Below are positions 11,441 through 23,221 of a stretch of DNA of 64,000 bases, piece by piece. The notes under the pieces are model-generated. The model saw nothing but the letters and a program-made list of their open reading frames with translations, was not told the origin of the DNA and made no database searches. Origin of the DNA: Deroplatys truncata. Lineage: Eukaryota; Arthropoda; Insecta; Mantodea; Mantidae. Where the stretch lies: NCBI GenBank assembly GCA_030765065.1, contig CM060984.1, positions 102,715,488 to 102,779,487 on the forward strand, given 5' to 3'. Both the position numbers and the translations under genes were made by a program. Position 1 is the stretch's first letter; each line of letters starts with the position of its first letter.

Positions 11441-12265
11441 TTACTTTCTCTACTACGTATAGTAAGTAGGGGAAGTTTTGGCATTCCACCCAAAAATTCG
11501 ATACCGAGATTTCACAGGAAATACATGTTTTGAGGTGCACTGAATGTATATAAAGCATTTTTGGAAACATGTCCATGTGTGTGTCTGTCTGTGAACAGCA
11601 TAACTCAGAAACGAACAGTCGGATAAACACCAAACTTGGTATTTAGGTTCAGTATCTTCCAGAGGTGCGACACGAAGGTTTTCAAGAAAATCCCCCCCAC
11701 CCCAGATTATCCTTTACATTTTTCGAAAATTTAATTTTTACAAAAATGGCTCTAACGATTTGATTAAAATATCGTATATTTAAGATACTTTCATGACAAA
11801 TAAAATGTATATCTTGAATTTTCTGGGAATGTCTCCAAAAGTAATCTTCATTGTGAACGACTTTTGCATAACTGGTAAACCATAAGTGATAGACAAACTT
11901 TTACTACACAAAAAATGTAGATCGCGTTAAAATACACAATTTATGTCATATACATATTTTTGTTGAGTGAACCATTTTCGAGATATTGCTTGTTATTCGC
12001 TTAAATTTTCCAATACTTATACTTTTTCTCAAATATGAATTCGTTATTCATTTTTTTTGTCCTTGTAATGCAAAGAGAATGGAATACTCCACATAGCAAC
12101 CAGCTCTTAAAAGATTTGACTATCGCTTAAAGTCTACCAATTCCCCCTGCATCTACAACATAATTAGCAATAAGATTAACATGAAGCATATGGAGAATAA
12201 GCGTTTTTAAAAATAGTTCGTACAAGAGTAGAGAAAGTCATGTGAGTGTAACACATAAGATTTTT
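11441..12265 (+). repeat. MITE-X copy
   Basis: Begins TTACTTTCTCTACTACG and ends GAGTAGAGAAAGTCATG plus the family tail up to ACACATAAGATTTTT. The two ends can pair over about 14 bases. Internal blocks in order: CCACCCAAAAATTCGATACC; a TG-rich stretch; CAGCATAACTCAGAAACGAA; CGAAGGTTTTCAAGAAAATC; GAATTTTCTGGGAATGTC; AACCAGCTCTTAAAAGATTT. There is no coding capacity. Open frames on the minus strand here recur in other copies only because the DNA is repeated. Confidence 0.9.
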
Positions 12266-13204
12266 CCCTGGCGTCGCTGCGGGAATGGAGGTATCAGAGA
12301 AGAGGGAATTTGTTTTCTGTTAAAAAAATACAGCTCGTATTATTCCGTATAGATTATTGCACACCAATTTTCGCATCATGTAAGGGAATCTCGTATAGGT
12401 CTCTTCCCCAAGTGGCTTGTGGATAGGACGGACGGCACTGAATGCATTCTTCCAATGTATGGGTTTCGTTGTACACACCTTATTTTTCAAGTTCCCCCAT
12501 AGGTAAAAATCACTTACAGTTATATCAGAGGATCATGAGGGCCATAACGCCACCAACCCCCAGTTGTCCCCTATCGCGTGGAGCACACTTCTAATTAGAA
12601 AAAATTGTCTTTTCGGCCTTCTCCCCCCCCCCCCGGGGCCTCTCCGTGATATGTACCTTACCTTTACATATAGAACAATACTTTTCAGAAGGGAGGACAG
12701 TCTTAAAATTTCTGATTGAAACATCAGCCCCTTTTATCTCACTCTTTAGTTTTGGGAAGCAGGACTAGGATTTGTATCATTGATTCCAACAATCTGAGTT
12801 TATGGTGGATTTTTATCACAGTTTGAGAAGATAATCCCTAATTGAGAAAGGAACCTATTTAAATGTTGTTCATTCCTTAACCTGCCCTTATAAAACTGGA
12901 TTTTCTGCACATATCTGTAAAATATCGGTGCGCTAGTATATTTCAACAATGTGCTTTTTTATTTCTTTTTAAAATGGATTTTAACTGCTGTGATTAACTC
13001 TTATGTTTAACAGTAACAGTACTTTCTCAAACTACAATCATTTCATAGTGTAAATGAAAAATCATTCATAGAAAATTTTATTTTCCTATGCACTTTATGC
13101 TAATCGGGAAAATACCCAGAAAGAAAGAATTTCCACTAGATAATACTACAGTGGAACACATTTTGTAGTCCGTAGGATACTGGAACAACACACACTTGTT
13201 AAGG
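12266..13204. other. No recognised feature; one poly-C run
   Basis: No supported gene. A run of 13 C lies near 12625. Confidence 0.5.
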
Positions 13205-13989
13205 AAAAATTCTTATGCGTTGCATTCATATGACTTTCTCTATTTACTCTTCTAAAACTGTTCTTAAAAAAGCCAATTATTCCATTTCTTGTTAATCCAG
13301 ATTTGAATTCACATTTACATATTTCTTGTACGTACAATAGGTAAAGCGATAGTCAAATTTTTAAAGAGTGTCGCTATGTGGTGGTTTTGAAATTCCATGC
13401 CCTTTGCATGACCACGAGGGGGAAAAAACAAGAAAAACGAATTTCCATTTAAGAAAAGTATAAGAATTGGAACATTCAAACCAATAACAAGGAATATCTG
13501 CAAAACGGTTGACTAAAAAAACTTATTTGACGTAAATTGTGTGTGTTAAGAAGGCCTACATTTTTGTATAATAAGATTATGCCTGTCTCTTGCGGTTTAT
13601 CAATGTTACAAAAGTCATTCGGAATGAAGAGGACTTCAGAGACTATACCCGGAAAATATTTAGATTTCATTTACCAGGCTAATATCTTAAACATGGGATA
13701 TTTTAATAAAATGGTTAGAGCAATTTTTGAGTAAATCGAAAATAAAGAAACAAAATACCCAATGAAAATAACCAATGCCAAGCTTGGTATTTAAGTAAAA
13801 ATTACATTTTTGTATTCTAGTTATGTTGTTCACAGACAGACACGTGCGCTGCGCACACTTGGATCTTTTGCTAAGAATGCTTTATTTGGGGGTGGGTTAG
13901 GGTGTATCAAAACGCATGCTTCTATTGAAATCTCAATATCAAATTTATGGATGGAATACAATACCTATCTACTATAAGCAACATATCAA
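13205..13989 (-). repeat. MITE-X copy (minus), diverged
   Basis: Opens with the reverse complement of the MITE-X tail (TTGCATTCATATGACTTTC) and closes with GGATGGAATACAATACC followed by a decayed terminal block. Internal blocks such as CGGTTTATCAATGTTACAAAAG align with the family, but divergence is considerable. Confidence 0.7.
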
Positions 13990-14494
13990 AAATTACTTAT
14001 AATATTCAATTTATCTTACAAATATATGCTAAATGTGTTTGATGTACATTGCTTATATGTGCGTAGTTTGGGGGGTTTGTGTTATTATGTGTGAAATCTC
14101 ACCTTTTCCACACTTACTTTTGTATTCCTAAACCTTTTCTCATTCTGCTTCTAAGTATATTAATTCATTAATTACTGTTTTGTTAGTTTCCTATTCTTTA
14201 ATATTTAATATTATTTAAAGAAGGTAAATTAACGTGCAGCAGAATTGCAGGAGGGAACATTTGTAATTGATTTTTAAGGCATTTTTGGGTGGGTTAACCA
14301 TTTTCCAGATAATCTTTTTATTGGTTTGCATTTTAAAATACTTACACTTTTCTCAAATTGGAAGTCATTCGTCTTTTATTTTATCCTCTCGGCCCACGCG
14401 TAGAGGACATTGCATAGCGGCCCACTCTTAAAATATTTGACTATTGCTTAAGCTACTGTATTCCCGTAATACGTTGTACCTACAAGGACATATA

Positions 14495-15774
14495 TACGGG
14501 GGCGGATTGATATGTTCATAACTTTGACGAGAGATGGCGTTCTAATCACAGTTTTCTGTGTTTGCACCCAAGTCTTACATCTATTCTGGGTATAATCGCA
14601 GAAATTCGTCGTCATTTGTTCTTAGAACATTGTTGAGAGCGTCTAAAATAAGCAGACGTGTGTTGCTTCTTAGAAAATAGAGTAAAGTGAATTCTTTGTT
14701 CTGATAAAGCACTACTTTTTGCGCGGTAAGACGGTGAAGGAAACAGAAGAAAAGCTGAACAAGTATTATGGGGACTCTGCTCCATCACATGGCATGGTTC
14801 ACAAGTGGTTCAGAGAATTTCGATGTGGCCGTTCGAGCACAAGAAAAACCGTGCGCACAGGACGGCCGGTTGAAGTCACAACAGAAGAAATGGTTAACAT
14901 GGTTAACGATATTGTGTTGGAAGATCGCCGAATGAAAATCCATGAGATAGGCAAGACCGTAAACATCTCGAGTGAACGGGTGTATAAATTCTGCACGAAT
15001 TTTGGGTATGAGAAAGCTGTCAGCAAGATGGGTGCCCGACTGCTCAGTTGAGAACAAGCGGAATCGTGTGACCATTTCACAGGGATGTTTGAACATGTTC
15101 CAAGCGCAACCCAAATGAGCTTTTGCGGCGTTATATCACTTTGATGAAACTTGGATCCATTACTATCAACCTGAAACCAAGCAACAATCAAAGCAGTGGA
15201 TTTCCTTCGGCGAACCTGCTCCAAAGAAAGCAAAAACCATTGCGACTGCAGGAAAAAACATGGCAGCTGTCTTTTGGAATTAACAATGGATGATAGACGA
15301 CTACTACCTGGAAAAGGGTAAAACGATCACAGGTTCATATTATGCCGCAATGTTGGATCAGTTTAACAAGAAATTTTTAAAGAAACGATCCTATTTGGTG
15401 AAGAAAAAACTTCTCTTTCACCAGAATAATGCAGCCGCACACAATTCAGCCATTGCCACCGCAACATTTGTGGAATTGGGCTACCTCACCTACCTCACTC
15501 TCCAGATTTAGCTCCGAGCGACTTCTTCCTCTTCATAAACCTGAAAAATTGCCTCGGGAAGAAATTCACGTTCAGTGAATACATCATGGCAGAAGCAGAC
15601 TCATATTTTTCAGAATTCGAAAAATCATATTTTTTGTAAGGGTTAAGAAATTGGAGAAACGTTGAACAACGTGTATTGAATTGAAAGGAGATTATGTTGA
15701 GAAATAACATTGATTTTTGGGAAAATTTTGTTATTTTCTTTAAAAAGTCGCTGACTTATCAATCTGGCCTCGTA
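14495..15774 (+). mobile_element. mariner element, complete ends, dead transposase
   Basis: The element is bounded by TA at both ends, with inverted repeats: left CGGGGGCGGATTGATATGTT, and right whose reverse complement reads CGAGGCCAGATTGATAAGTC. At about 1.28 kb it has the standard mariner length. Its subfamily is that of the 5.8-kb copy. The TA target duplication and the MITE-X-like sequence on both sides show insertion into a pre-existing MITE-X copy. Confidence 0.9.
14680..15700 (+). pseudogene. mariner transposase pseudogene (near full length)
   Basis: The expected start codon is ATA and is soon followed by a stop. The frame from 14719 holds the helix-turn-helix domain (GKTVKETEEKLNKYYGDS, VHKWF, GRPVEVTTEEMVN) for 110 codons. 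After frameshifts come FDETWIHYYQPETKQQSKQW (first catalytic Asp), KGKTITGSYYAAMLDQFNK, and LFHQNNAAAHN, where the second catalytic Asp of the usual HQDNA has become Asn. The third Asp region is frameshifted near 15510. The catalytic site is destroyed and the protein cannot be made. Confidence 0.85.
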
Positions 15775-15970
15775 ATAATACAATTTCTACAAATATTTAT
15801 CTCTATTAACATGAATTAGATAGAAGAATAAGGTTTTGTAAGCTTTTGTACCATAACAACAGTTTTTATGAGAGTGAGTACTGAGAATATGTTTATTTTA
15901 GCTCCACGTATGGACGTTAATTTGAGAAATTTTTGTTACTGCTACGTATGGAAAATCAATTTGTAGATGA

Positions 15971-16886
15971 TGTATTATATTTCAACTGTTGGGGAGCCGA
16001 TCTTGTAGTAGTTGCAACCGCACGTATAGTAAACAGTTTCCGGTAGCCTTCGCCCCAAATGTACTTTCAGGTGGCCTTTGCCCAAAGTTTTTTTTTAAAA
16101 AAAATATTAACTTTGTAATTTAACTGTTTCTTTAAATGCTATATATTTATGTTTGCCTCGGCTGCGTCTGTATTATTGTTAGAGACATGTTTCTCTTAGC
16201 AGGGTTGTGATGCGACAAGAATGTAGGCTTACACAGATTATAATTTAGCTTCATTCCTTTTATTAATGCTTGACACGATTTAAATAACACCTCACTGATA
16301 TACAGAGCTGAAAGATTCTTTTTATTCATTAATTACACTTCTTTAACACGTAAATTTATTTTTCGCCTCACACGAATACATATTATATTTCTTGAGGACA
16401 CTTTTTGCGCCTGGTTAGTAACGCTGTCTGCAGGCAAATGACTTCTAGATTTGTAAATTTTGCTATATTTCAGTTTCTGATTGGCTAATCCTACTCCAAT
16501 AGAATACCTTCATTTAACTAAAACTTTTTCTGGTTGTTGATTGGCTATTTTATAAACTGTCACTAAAGTTACATTATTGTTACTCCAAGAATCGCAAGTA
16601 GTACTGTTAAACTTTCTTACTCATTATTGACTCAAGGCTACCTCATTGTTACCTCATTATTAGCAACTTTTAACTTATTATTCTCACAGCTCCTACATTA
16701 TTAAATTACGTAATATATTCACATAACATTATTACACATGGACACAATAATATAAGCATATGCAATGACTGTTACATACATTTTACAAATTATTACATAA
16801 ATATTTTGCTTCAAGGCGGGTTGTTATTGAATTTACATATTATATAATTAGACTGAAATTATTTAAGTGTTAAAAATACTGCCTCA
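15971..16886 (+). repeat. Dispersed ~900-bp repeat, copy B
   Basis: Starts TGTATTATATTTCAACTGTT, ends AATACTGCCTCA and is collinear with copy A at 7856-8749. Small indels include an A/T-rich insertion near 16090. It is flanked on the right by a MITE-X tail, so it probably inserted into MITE-X. Confidence 0.75.
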
Positions 16887-16974
16887 GTACAGAAAGTCAT
16901 GTGAGTGCAGCACATCGGATTTTTTTCAAATGCGAACAGCTATTTTCTTTTATTTATGCAAGAAAATTGGGATT

Positions 16975-17168
16975 TTGGCAACCGCCTTATAAAACATTTG
17001 AGTATGGCGTATACTGTATTCCTCTTATATCTACAACGAAATTGTAAATTTGTAATGAAAGTTTATCTCGATTAACAAGGAGTAGATGGAATAGTAAACT
17101 TTCATAAGAATAGTTTGCACTAAAATGAGTAAAAAAAGGCATGTGAATGTTAATAAACTTATTTTTTT
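16975..17168 (+). repeat. Diverged MITE-X 3' fragment
   Basis: Contains TTTATCTCGATTAACAAGGA, GTAGATGGAATAGTAAAC, AGAATAGTTTGCAC and a decayed tail GGCATGTGAATG, in the family order. Only the last ~200 bases of the unit are present. Confidence 0.6.
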
Positions 17169-17640
17169 AAAGTGTGATTCAACTTTTCAATTTACTGTCT
17201 ACACACGGATAGCGTGAAAGAACCAGTATCAAATATTACGTTTGTTTCTGAAATCATAAATTGGTTACCGCAGAATTTAGGATAGAATTCTAAAATGTAA
17301 AAAGGATACGATTACCATTAAAGAAAAGTACTTCTCTAAACACACTCTATATACTTGCGGATATAAATCTTCCAAACTATAGCAAAATAGCAAGCAAATG
17401 TAATATTTCACCTTTTTACAAACATTCAAGTTATAGAGCTACTAGCTGCCACACACCCGGCCCTGCACGTATGTATTTTATAATAAGGGATTAACAGCAA
17501 CGGTAGCTTTTGAAAGCTATGAGCGGCCTACAATTTTCATTTATACCTAAAATGTAAGTGTCCTATGTTTTGTCCAGATTGGTCAAATGTTGCAAGTTTG
17601 TACGCAGCGACTTTAAAATATAAGTAGAGGTAGTTTCTTT
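17169..17640. other. No recognised feature
   Basis: No supported gene or repeat. Confidence 0.45.
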
Positions 17641-18498
17641 TTACTTTCTCTACTACATATAGTAAGTAGGGGAAGTATTGTATTCCACCCAAAAATTCGA
17701 TACCAAGATTTCACCGAAAACATATGCTTTGAGGCCCCCTAAATCCAAAAAAAGCATTTTTGGAACATGTCCGTGTGTGTGCCTGTGAGTGTGTGTGTCT
17801 GTGAACAGCATAACTCAGAAACGAACAGTCCGATAAACACCAAATTTGGTATTTAGGTTCAGTATCTTCCAGAGATGCGACACGAAGGTTTTCAAGAAAA
17901 TCCCCCCACCCGATTACCCTTTACATGGAACACTTTTCGAGAATTTTTATTTTCTCAGAAATGGCTCTAACGATTTTGATTAAAATATCATATATTTAAG
18001 ATACTTTCATGACAAATAAAATGTATATCTTGAATTTTCTGGGAATGTCTCCAAAAGTATCCTTCATTGTGAGCGACTTTTGCATAACTGGTAAACCATA
18101 AGAGATAGACAAAATTTTAATATACAAAAAATGTAGATCGCGTTAAAATACACAATTTATGTCATATACATTTTTTTTATTGAGTGAACCATTTTCGAGA
18201 TATTGCTTGTTATTCCCTTAAATTTTCCAATACTTATACTTTTTCTCAAATGGGAATTCGTTATTCATTTTTTTATGTCCTGGACATCCAAAGAGAATGG
18301 AATGCGCCACATAGCAACCAGCTCTTAAAAGATTTGACTATCGCTTAAAGCCTACTATATTCCCCTTGCACCTACAAGAAACTTAGCAATAAGATTAACA
18401 TCTCGATTAACATGAAGCATATGGAGAATAAGCGTTTGTAAAAACAGTTTGTACAAGAGTAGTGAAAGTAATGTGAGTGTAACACATCTGTTTTTTTT
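17641..18498 (+). repeat. MITE-X copy, near full length
   Basis: Runs from TTACTTTCTCTACTACATAT to AGTGTAACACATCTG followed by T-rich sequence, with all internal family blocks in order. It is one of the best references for the unit, together with 55358. Confidence 0.9.
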
Positions 18499-18726
18499 TG
18501 TCCTGGTAATGCAAAGAGAATAGAATACTCGACATAACAACCAGCTCTTAAAATATTTGACTATCACTTAAAGCCTACCAATTCCCCTTGCATCTACAAG
18601 AAATTTAGCAATAAGATTAATATCTCGATATCTCGATTAACATGAAACATATGGAGAATAAGCGTTTGTAAAAATAGTTTATACAAGAGTAGAGAAAGTC
18701 ATGTGAGTGTAACACATCAGTTTTTT
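18499..18726 (+). repeat. Tandem duplication of the MITE-X 3' quarter
   Basis: Repeats the last ~200 bases of the preceding copy: TGTCCTGGTAATGCAAAGAG, CAACCAGCTCTTAAAATATT, GTTTATACAAGAGTAGAG and the tail TGAGTGTAACACATCAG. It contains a short duplication of ATATCTCG near 18630. Confidence 0.85.
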
Positions 18727-19583
18727 TACTTTCTCTACTACGTACAGTAAGTAGGGGAAGTATTGTATCACATCCAAAAATTCGATTCTGAGATGTCACC
18801 GGAAATACTTGCTTTGAGGCCCCCTAAATAAAAAAAAAACATTTTTAGAAAAAGGTCCGTATGTGTGTGCGCGTCTGTGAACAGCATAGTCAAAACGAAT
18901 TGTCGGGTCAACAACAAACTTGGTATTTAAGTTTAGTACCTTCCAAAGATTGGAAACGAATATTTTCAAGAAAATCTCCCCACCCCAAATTGCCCTTTAC
19001 ATGGAAGATTTCTCGAAAATGTTTATTTTTTAAAAACTGGCTCTAACGATTTTGATTAAAGTACCATATATTAAACATATTTATAGAATGTATATTTCGA
19101 ATTTTGTGGGAATAGCCTGTGAAGTCCGCTTCAGTTGGAAGAAATTTTGTATAATGTTGTATAACTGGTAAACGTAGAGCGACTGACAAAAACGTACTAC
19201 ACAAAAAATGTACATCTCTTTAAAACACAGAATTTATTTAAAATAAGTTTTTTGTGGTATAAGCTATTTCTGAGATATCCGTTATTAATGGGCCGAATTG
19301 TTCATTTCTTGGTCATTCCGTTTAAGTCCTTTCAACATTCAGTTGCTTCCCGCGATTGCATCGAAACAGTATGGAATTTTAAGGCCAGCATATAGCGTCC
19401 AGTTCTTAAACATTTGACTATCGTTGTTCTCTTAGTATTTACAACGAAATGTGTAATGTAGCTATTTCTGCAAAGGTTTATTTGGATTAAATGTAGTAGA
19501 TAAAAATAATTTTGAGTAAGAATAATTTGTATACCCACTAATAAACGATAGAGGGTAGAGAAAGTATATCACATTAGATTTTT
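18727..19583 (+). repeat. MITE-X copy, diverged
   Basis: Starts TACTTTCTCTACTACGTACA directly after the T-run ending the preceding partial unit, keeps the central blocks with many changes, and ends near GTATATCACATTAGATTTTT. Confidence 0.8.
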
Positions 19584-19934
19584 CTAAAGTTATAACATAT
19601 CCTAAAGTGCTTTTCCTTTCCTTTTCGCGTGACTGTTCGCGCGTCGGGCTCCTCCTCAGTTCGGACTCCCGCCGAAACAATTATAATATCTCCGTAACCG
19701 CCTCACATTCACACATTTATAGTTACAATGATAACAAGCACATACCTTATCATAAGGCATGCTGAAAATGTTGCCCCTCTCTGCGTATTTATAACATCTT
19801 TTGAGGAAATTTTCGTTCATACTGGAGAGTTCAATATCTGAAATTGAATGGATTTCTCACCTAACGTTTTCTTTTAGTTCTTCTAATGTATAGAGTTTGT
19901 TGCATACATCTTATTTTTCAAGTTTCCCATAGAT
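19584..19934. other. Spacer with no recognised feature
   Basis: A 350-base spacer separates plus- and minus-oriented MITE-X copies. It includes a short GC-rich island near 19625-19675 without an assignable role. Confidence 0.4.
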
Positions 19935-20795
19935 AAAAATCTGATGTGTTACACTCACATGACTTTCTCTACTCTTGTACAAACTATTTTTACAAACGCT
20001 TATTCTCCATCTACTTCATGTTAATCGAGATAAACATTTGCAGAGTCTATCTTATTGCTAAGTTTCTTGTAGATGTAAGGGGAATGTATATTTACAAGGG
20101 CAATATGGAAATACAGTAGCCTTTAAGCACTTACATATCTCTTAAAAGCTGGTTGCTAGGTGCAGCACCATTCCCTTTGCCACAGATTAATACTCTTTGC
20201 ATATCCAAGACAAAAAAAATGAATAACGAATTCCCATTTGAGAAAATAAGTATTGAAACATTTAAGGGAATAACAAGTAATATCTCGAAAATGGTTCACT
20301 CAATAAAAAAATGTATATGACATAAATTGTGTATTTTAGCGCGATCTACATTTTTTGTGTAGTAAAATTTTCTCTATCTCTTATGGTTTACCAGTTATGC
20401 AAAAGTCGTTCACAATAAACAATACTTTTGGAGACATTCCCAGGAAATTCAAGATATACATTTTATTTGTCATAAAATATCTTAAATATATGATATTTTA
20501 ATCAAAATCGTTAACCTTTTTGAGAAAATTAAACTTTTCGAAAAATCTTCCATGTAAAGGGTAATCTGGGGTGGGGGGATTTTCTTGAAAACCTTCGTGT
20601 CGCATCCTTGGAAGATACTGAATCTAAATACCAAGTTTCGTGTTTATCCGACTGTTCGTTTCTGAGTTATGCTGTTCACAGACAGACACACAGACACACA
20701 CACGGACATGTTTCCAAAAATTAAAATCTCGGTATCAAATTTTTGGGTGGAATACAATACTTTCCCTACTTACTGTACGTAGTAGAGAAAGTAAA
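19935..20795 (-). repeat. MITE-X copy (minus), near full length
   Basis: Begins with the reverse complement of the tail (AAAAATCTGATGTGTTACAC) and ends TACGTAGTAGAGAAAGTAAA, with all family blocks in reverse order. It faces the plus copy at 18727, forming a long inverted pair. Confidence 0.9.
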
Positions 20796-21829
20796 AATCG
20801 CATGCAGTTAAATCAGGAGATCGTGTAGATTATAATCTATCTTCAAAAAATTATTGAATTAAATTTAATGACCCATATTCCGAAAATAGGATTGAGTAGC
20901 TTTGTTTGCAAGTTATTAAGTAACCTACGATTTTTAAAGAGGTCCTATAGTTTTAATTGTGCAATGTACAATGTCAAGGGTTAAATAGTGTAGGGGTGTA
21001 AAATAGTGTAGATTTGTTGAGAGAGTTGTAAGACAACTTAGCATCGCTTTCGTTGGTTCTGTAAGGGAGATAGAACTGATAGGATTAATGATGGAAGTAC
21101 GCGGAACCATACTTCGGCATTTCGACATAACCTGGAAGTGCTTTCAACATCCTATGAAGAACATTAGTGATATTGTAATAATTACACTTAGAGAATCCAT
21201 AAAAAATTTATATAAACGTTCTATAAAATTTAATACTTCAGTTACACAAATTAATGATTAACATCACTTCCAGAAATTGCATCAGATTTCATAAAGCGGC
21301 GTCATTCGAACCAACCGATTAACGGGGACAATACTTTGCTGTCCTTTCGAAGAGTATTTATTGACCACATAAGTGTGTCAGGGGTTCAATCTCTCAATCG
21401 TAACGCTGCTGTGTAGAAGACAAACGTCTAAGTTAAACTTGGGTCTTGATTTCCGATCTACCACAGTAATATTTTACTAGTGTCGCAAATACTACTAGAA
21501 CTCTCAGGTAAGTCTTGGTGATGGGTATTCAAACTCTTGCACGCCGCGGTCCGTCAATTGGCCTTCAACCCTAAAACGCCTAATTAAATTGCCTAACCGC
21601 TAGTTAGCTTTTATACAATCTGACCCGTCTTTATTTGCCACTCCCTAGCTTCCCAATGGCGACTCTCATCCGACTGCTCCTTAACTCTGAAACTACCAAC
21701 ACTACCTGTTGTGCAACCCTCGGGATTTTCCACCCCCAGGATCGCTGCAATATGTTTCATCTTGTCTAAAATGGAACCTGTATTCACAGGAGGCTGGTTT
21801 CATACTAAATGCCATACTATAGTAAGAAA
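20796..21829. other. No recognised feature
   Basis: No supported gene or repeat. Confidence 0.45.
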
Positions 21830-22350
21830 CCGAGCGTAGGATGATTCAGGCGGTAACGCCTGTGGCCCGCTTTGGGAAGGTCGTGGGTTCAATTCCCGCG
21901 GCCGACCTTCCTGACCCATGGGTTTTTCCGTTTTTTTCGGGTTTTCCCCGGGTCGCCATGCAAATGCCGTGAAGGATCATTATATCCCCCGAATTTCCTA
22001 TCCCTCCAATTCATATACATTCTCATTTCACTTCACCTTTCATCTGCTTGGTTTCTTTCGGATTGCAAGTATCGGCGGGAGGTCTCGGCGTGTGCATGGC
22101 AGGGGAAAAGGATGCTCTGAGGAAATCTTCGTCCCCCGGACTGCGAGGGGTGTCCGAGTCCCGAGGCCCCTAGGGAATGTGTAAGCTCACAGGGGAGGGG
22201 TGCCGGCTACACCAGCCAGCATCCGTAGAGTTCAAATGTATAAATGGTAGGCACTCTGCCCCCTACCTGTCGTCCTACTGCTCCGACCGCCCTCTGTCTC
22301 CTCTCATCCCTCCCGGGAGCGCCCCGTCAGGGATCTAGGTACAAAACATC
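21830..22350 (+). mobile_element. SINE-C-like copy (second subtype)
   Basis: The head GATTCAGGCGGTAACGCCTG and B-box GGTTCAATTCCCGCGG are followed by GGGTTTTTCCGTTTTTTTCG and a body ending around the TCCCTCCCGGGAGCGCCCC stretch. The copy at 60261 shares this body, which differs in its second half from the 9622 and 6788 copies. These two may form a subfamily. Limits are approximate. Confidence 0.7.
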
Positions 22351-23028
22351 TGCATAGGTCGAGGTTCTAAGTCCCCCTTCACTTCTATTCAATCCTATAG
22401 CAGTAAGAATGGATACAAAGTTGTCTAGATAGGCCAAAGAGTGTTGAGTTAAATGCTACGGGTTGGCAATAGGGATTGAAAATAAGGGTAGCGGAACATT
22501 TTGAAAATTTCAGGGTAGCTTGTCATTTTTCTAAATTCTAAAACCTAAGTGAACCAAGTTTTGTCAAAATTGTACCAAGAATATTCCTTGACAACAACGT
22601 TCAAGGAAATTAGAAAGTAATTTGGATTTATGAACACGATATGCAATTCCCCATCTCCAATGTCTCAATTTCAAAATATTTTAAGCTCCCTCTTTGGACT
22701 GCAAGTCATTAAAAGTCGTCCATGCTCTCAATTAAGTGCCAAAAGCATTCTTGATATTCATATTCAACGAAACGGACTGGTATTGTGTAACATAGACATG
22801 AAAACCTCTCTAAAATCCGCCAGTTTAAAAACTTCATCCGTTCGTAAGAGCAGTGCTTTTCAATGATGAAGAATTGTTCCTTCAGTACAATGATATATTC
22901 AAAATAAAAACATTTTGTAATACAGAAATAAACTTTGCATTACACCAGCCTCAGAATTCTGTCTCTCCAACCAGTTGGAACCCAAATAGCACTTACTTTT
23001 ACTTTTGTATGTTTGTTTGTACTTCCAG
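22351..23028. other. Intron or upstream sequence ending in a splice acceptor
   Basis: No upstream cadherin exon was identified. The last bases, TTGTACTTCCAG, form a pyrimidine-rich acceptor for the exon at 23029. Confidence 0.5.
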
Positions 23029-23221
23029 GAGCTCTGAGCCTGGCACGTCCGTTGAAGGATATAAGGATAATTACACGACCACATCAGCCAATACTGCTGT
23101 CTGTAGTCGCCGAGGAGGTGAAGACGGGATTAGACGAACCTCGTGCTATGTCCAGTTCTGTACAACTTGCCCTCATCTTGGGGGAACTAGACAACAACCC
23201 GCCTTACTTTGAAAATGACCA
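23029..23221 (+). CDS. Cadherin exon 1 of window (end of an EC repeat)
   Basis: Acceptor TTCCAG and donor GTAAGC bound 193 nt. The exon enters with two bases of a split codon and leaves two bases (CA) of another. It encodes ALSLARPLKDIRIITRP, ILLSVVAEEV and SSSVQLALILGELDNNPPYF. This is the second half of an EC repeat: strand residues, then a DXNDNXP-type linker in the variant form ELDNNPP. An in-frame stop immediately after the donor shows that splicing is required. The open frame extends upstream into the intron, so only the acceptor defines the start. Confidence 0.88.

Larger units (their letters stand above)
14280..16930 (+). repeat. Diverged MITE-X copy split by mariner and by the 900-bp repeat
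   Basis: MITE-X-like sequence at 14280-14494 (ACCATTTTCCAGATAATC, CTTACACTTTTCTCAAAT, GCCCACTCTTAAAATATTTG) continues after the mariner at 15775 with TTTATCTCTATTAACATGAA. The family tail GAAAGTCATGTGAGTG reappears at 16892, after the 900-bp repeat copy B. Between about 15860 and 15970 the alignment is lost, so a single original copy is inferred rather than proven. Confidence 0.6.

Noticed and set aside
11367-11633. Minus-strand frame sharing the peptide LFVSELCCSQT with frames near 35230, 55369 and 20640 (opposite strand)
   Set aside because: The similarity follows from the MITE-X DNA repeat. Frames are broken differently in each copy and show no sign of protein-level conservation.
22853-23212. 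119-codon frame overlapping cadherin exon 1
   Set aside because: It is in a different frame from the EC-repeat sequence and lacks any motif; the other frame matches the spliced cadherin in phase.
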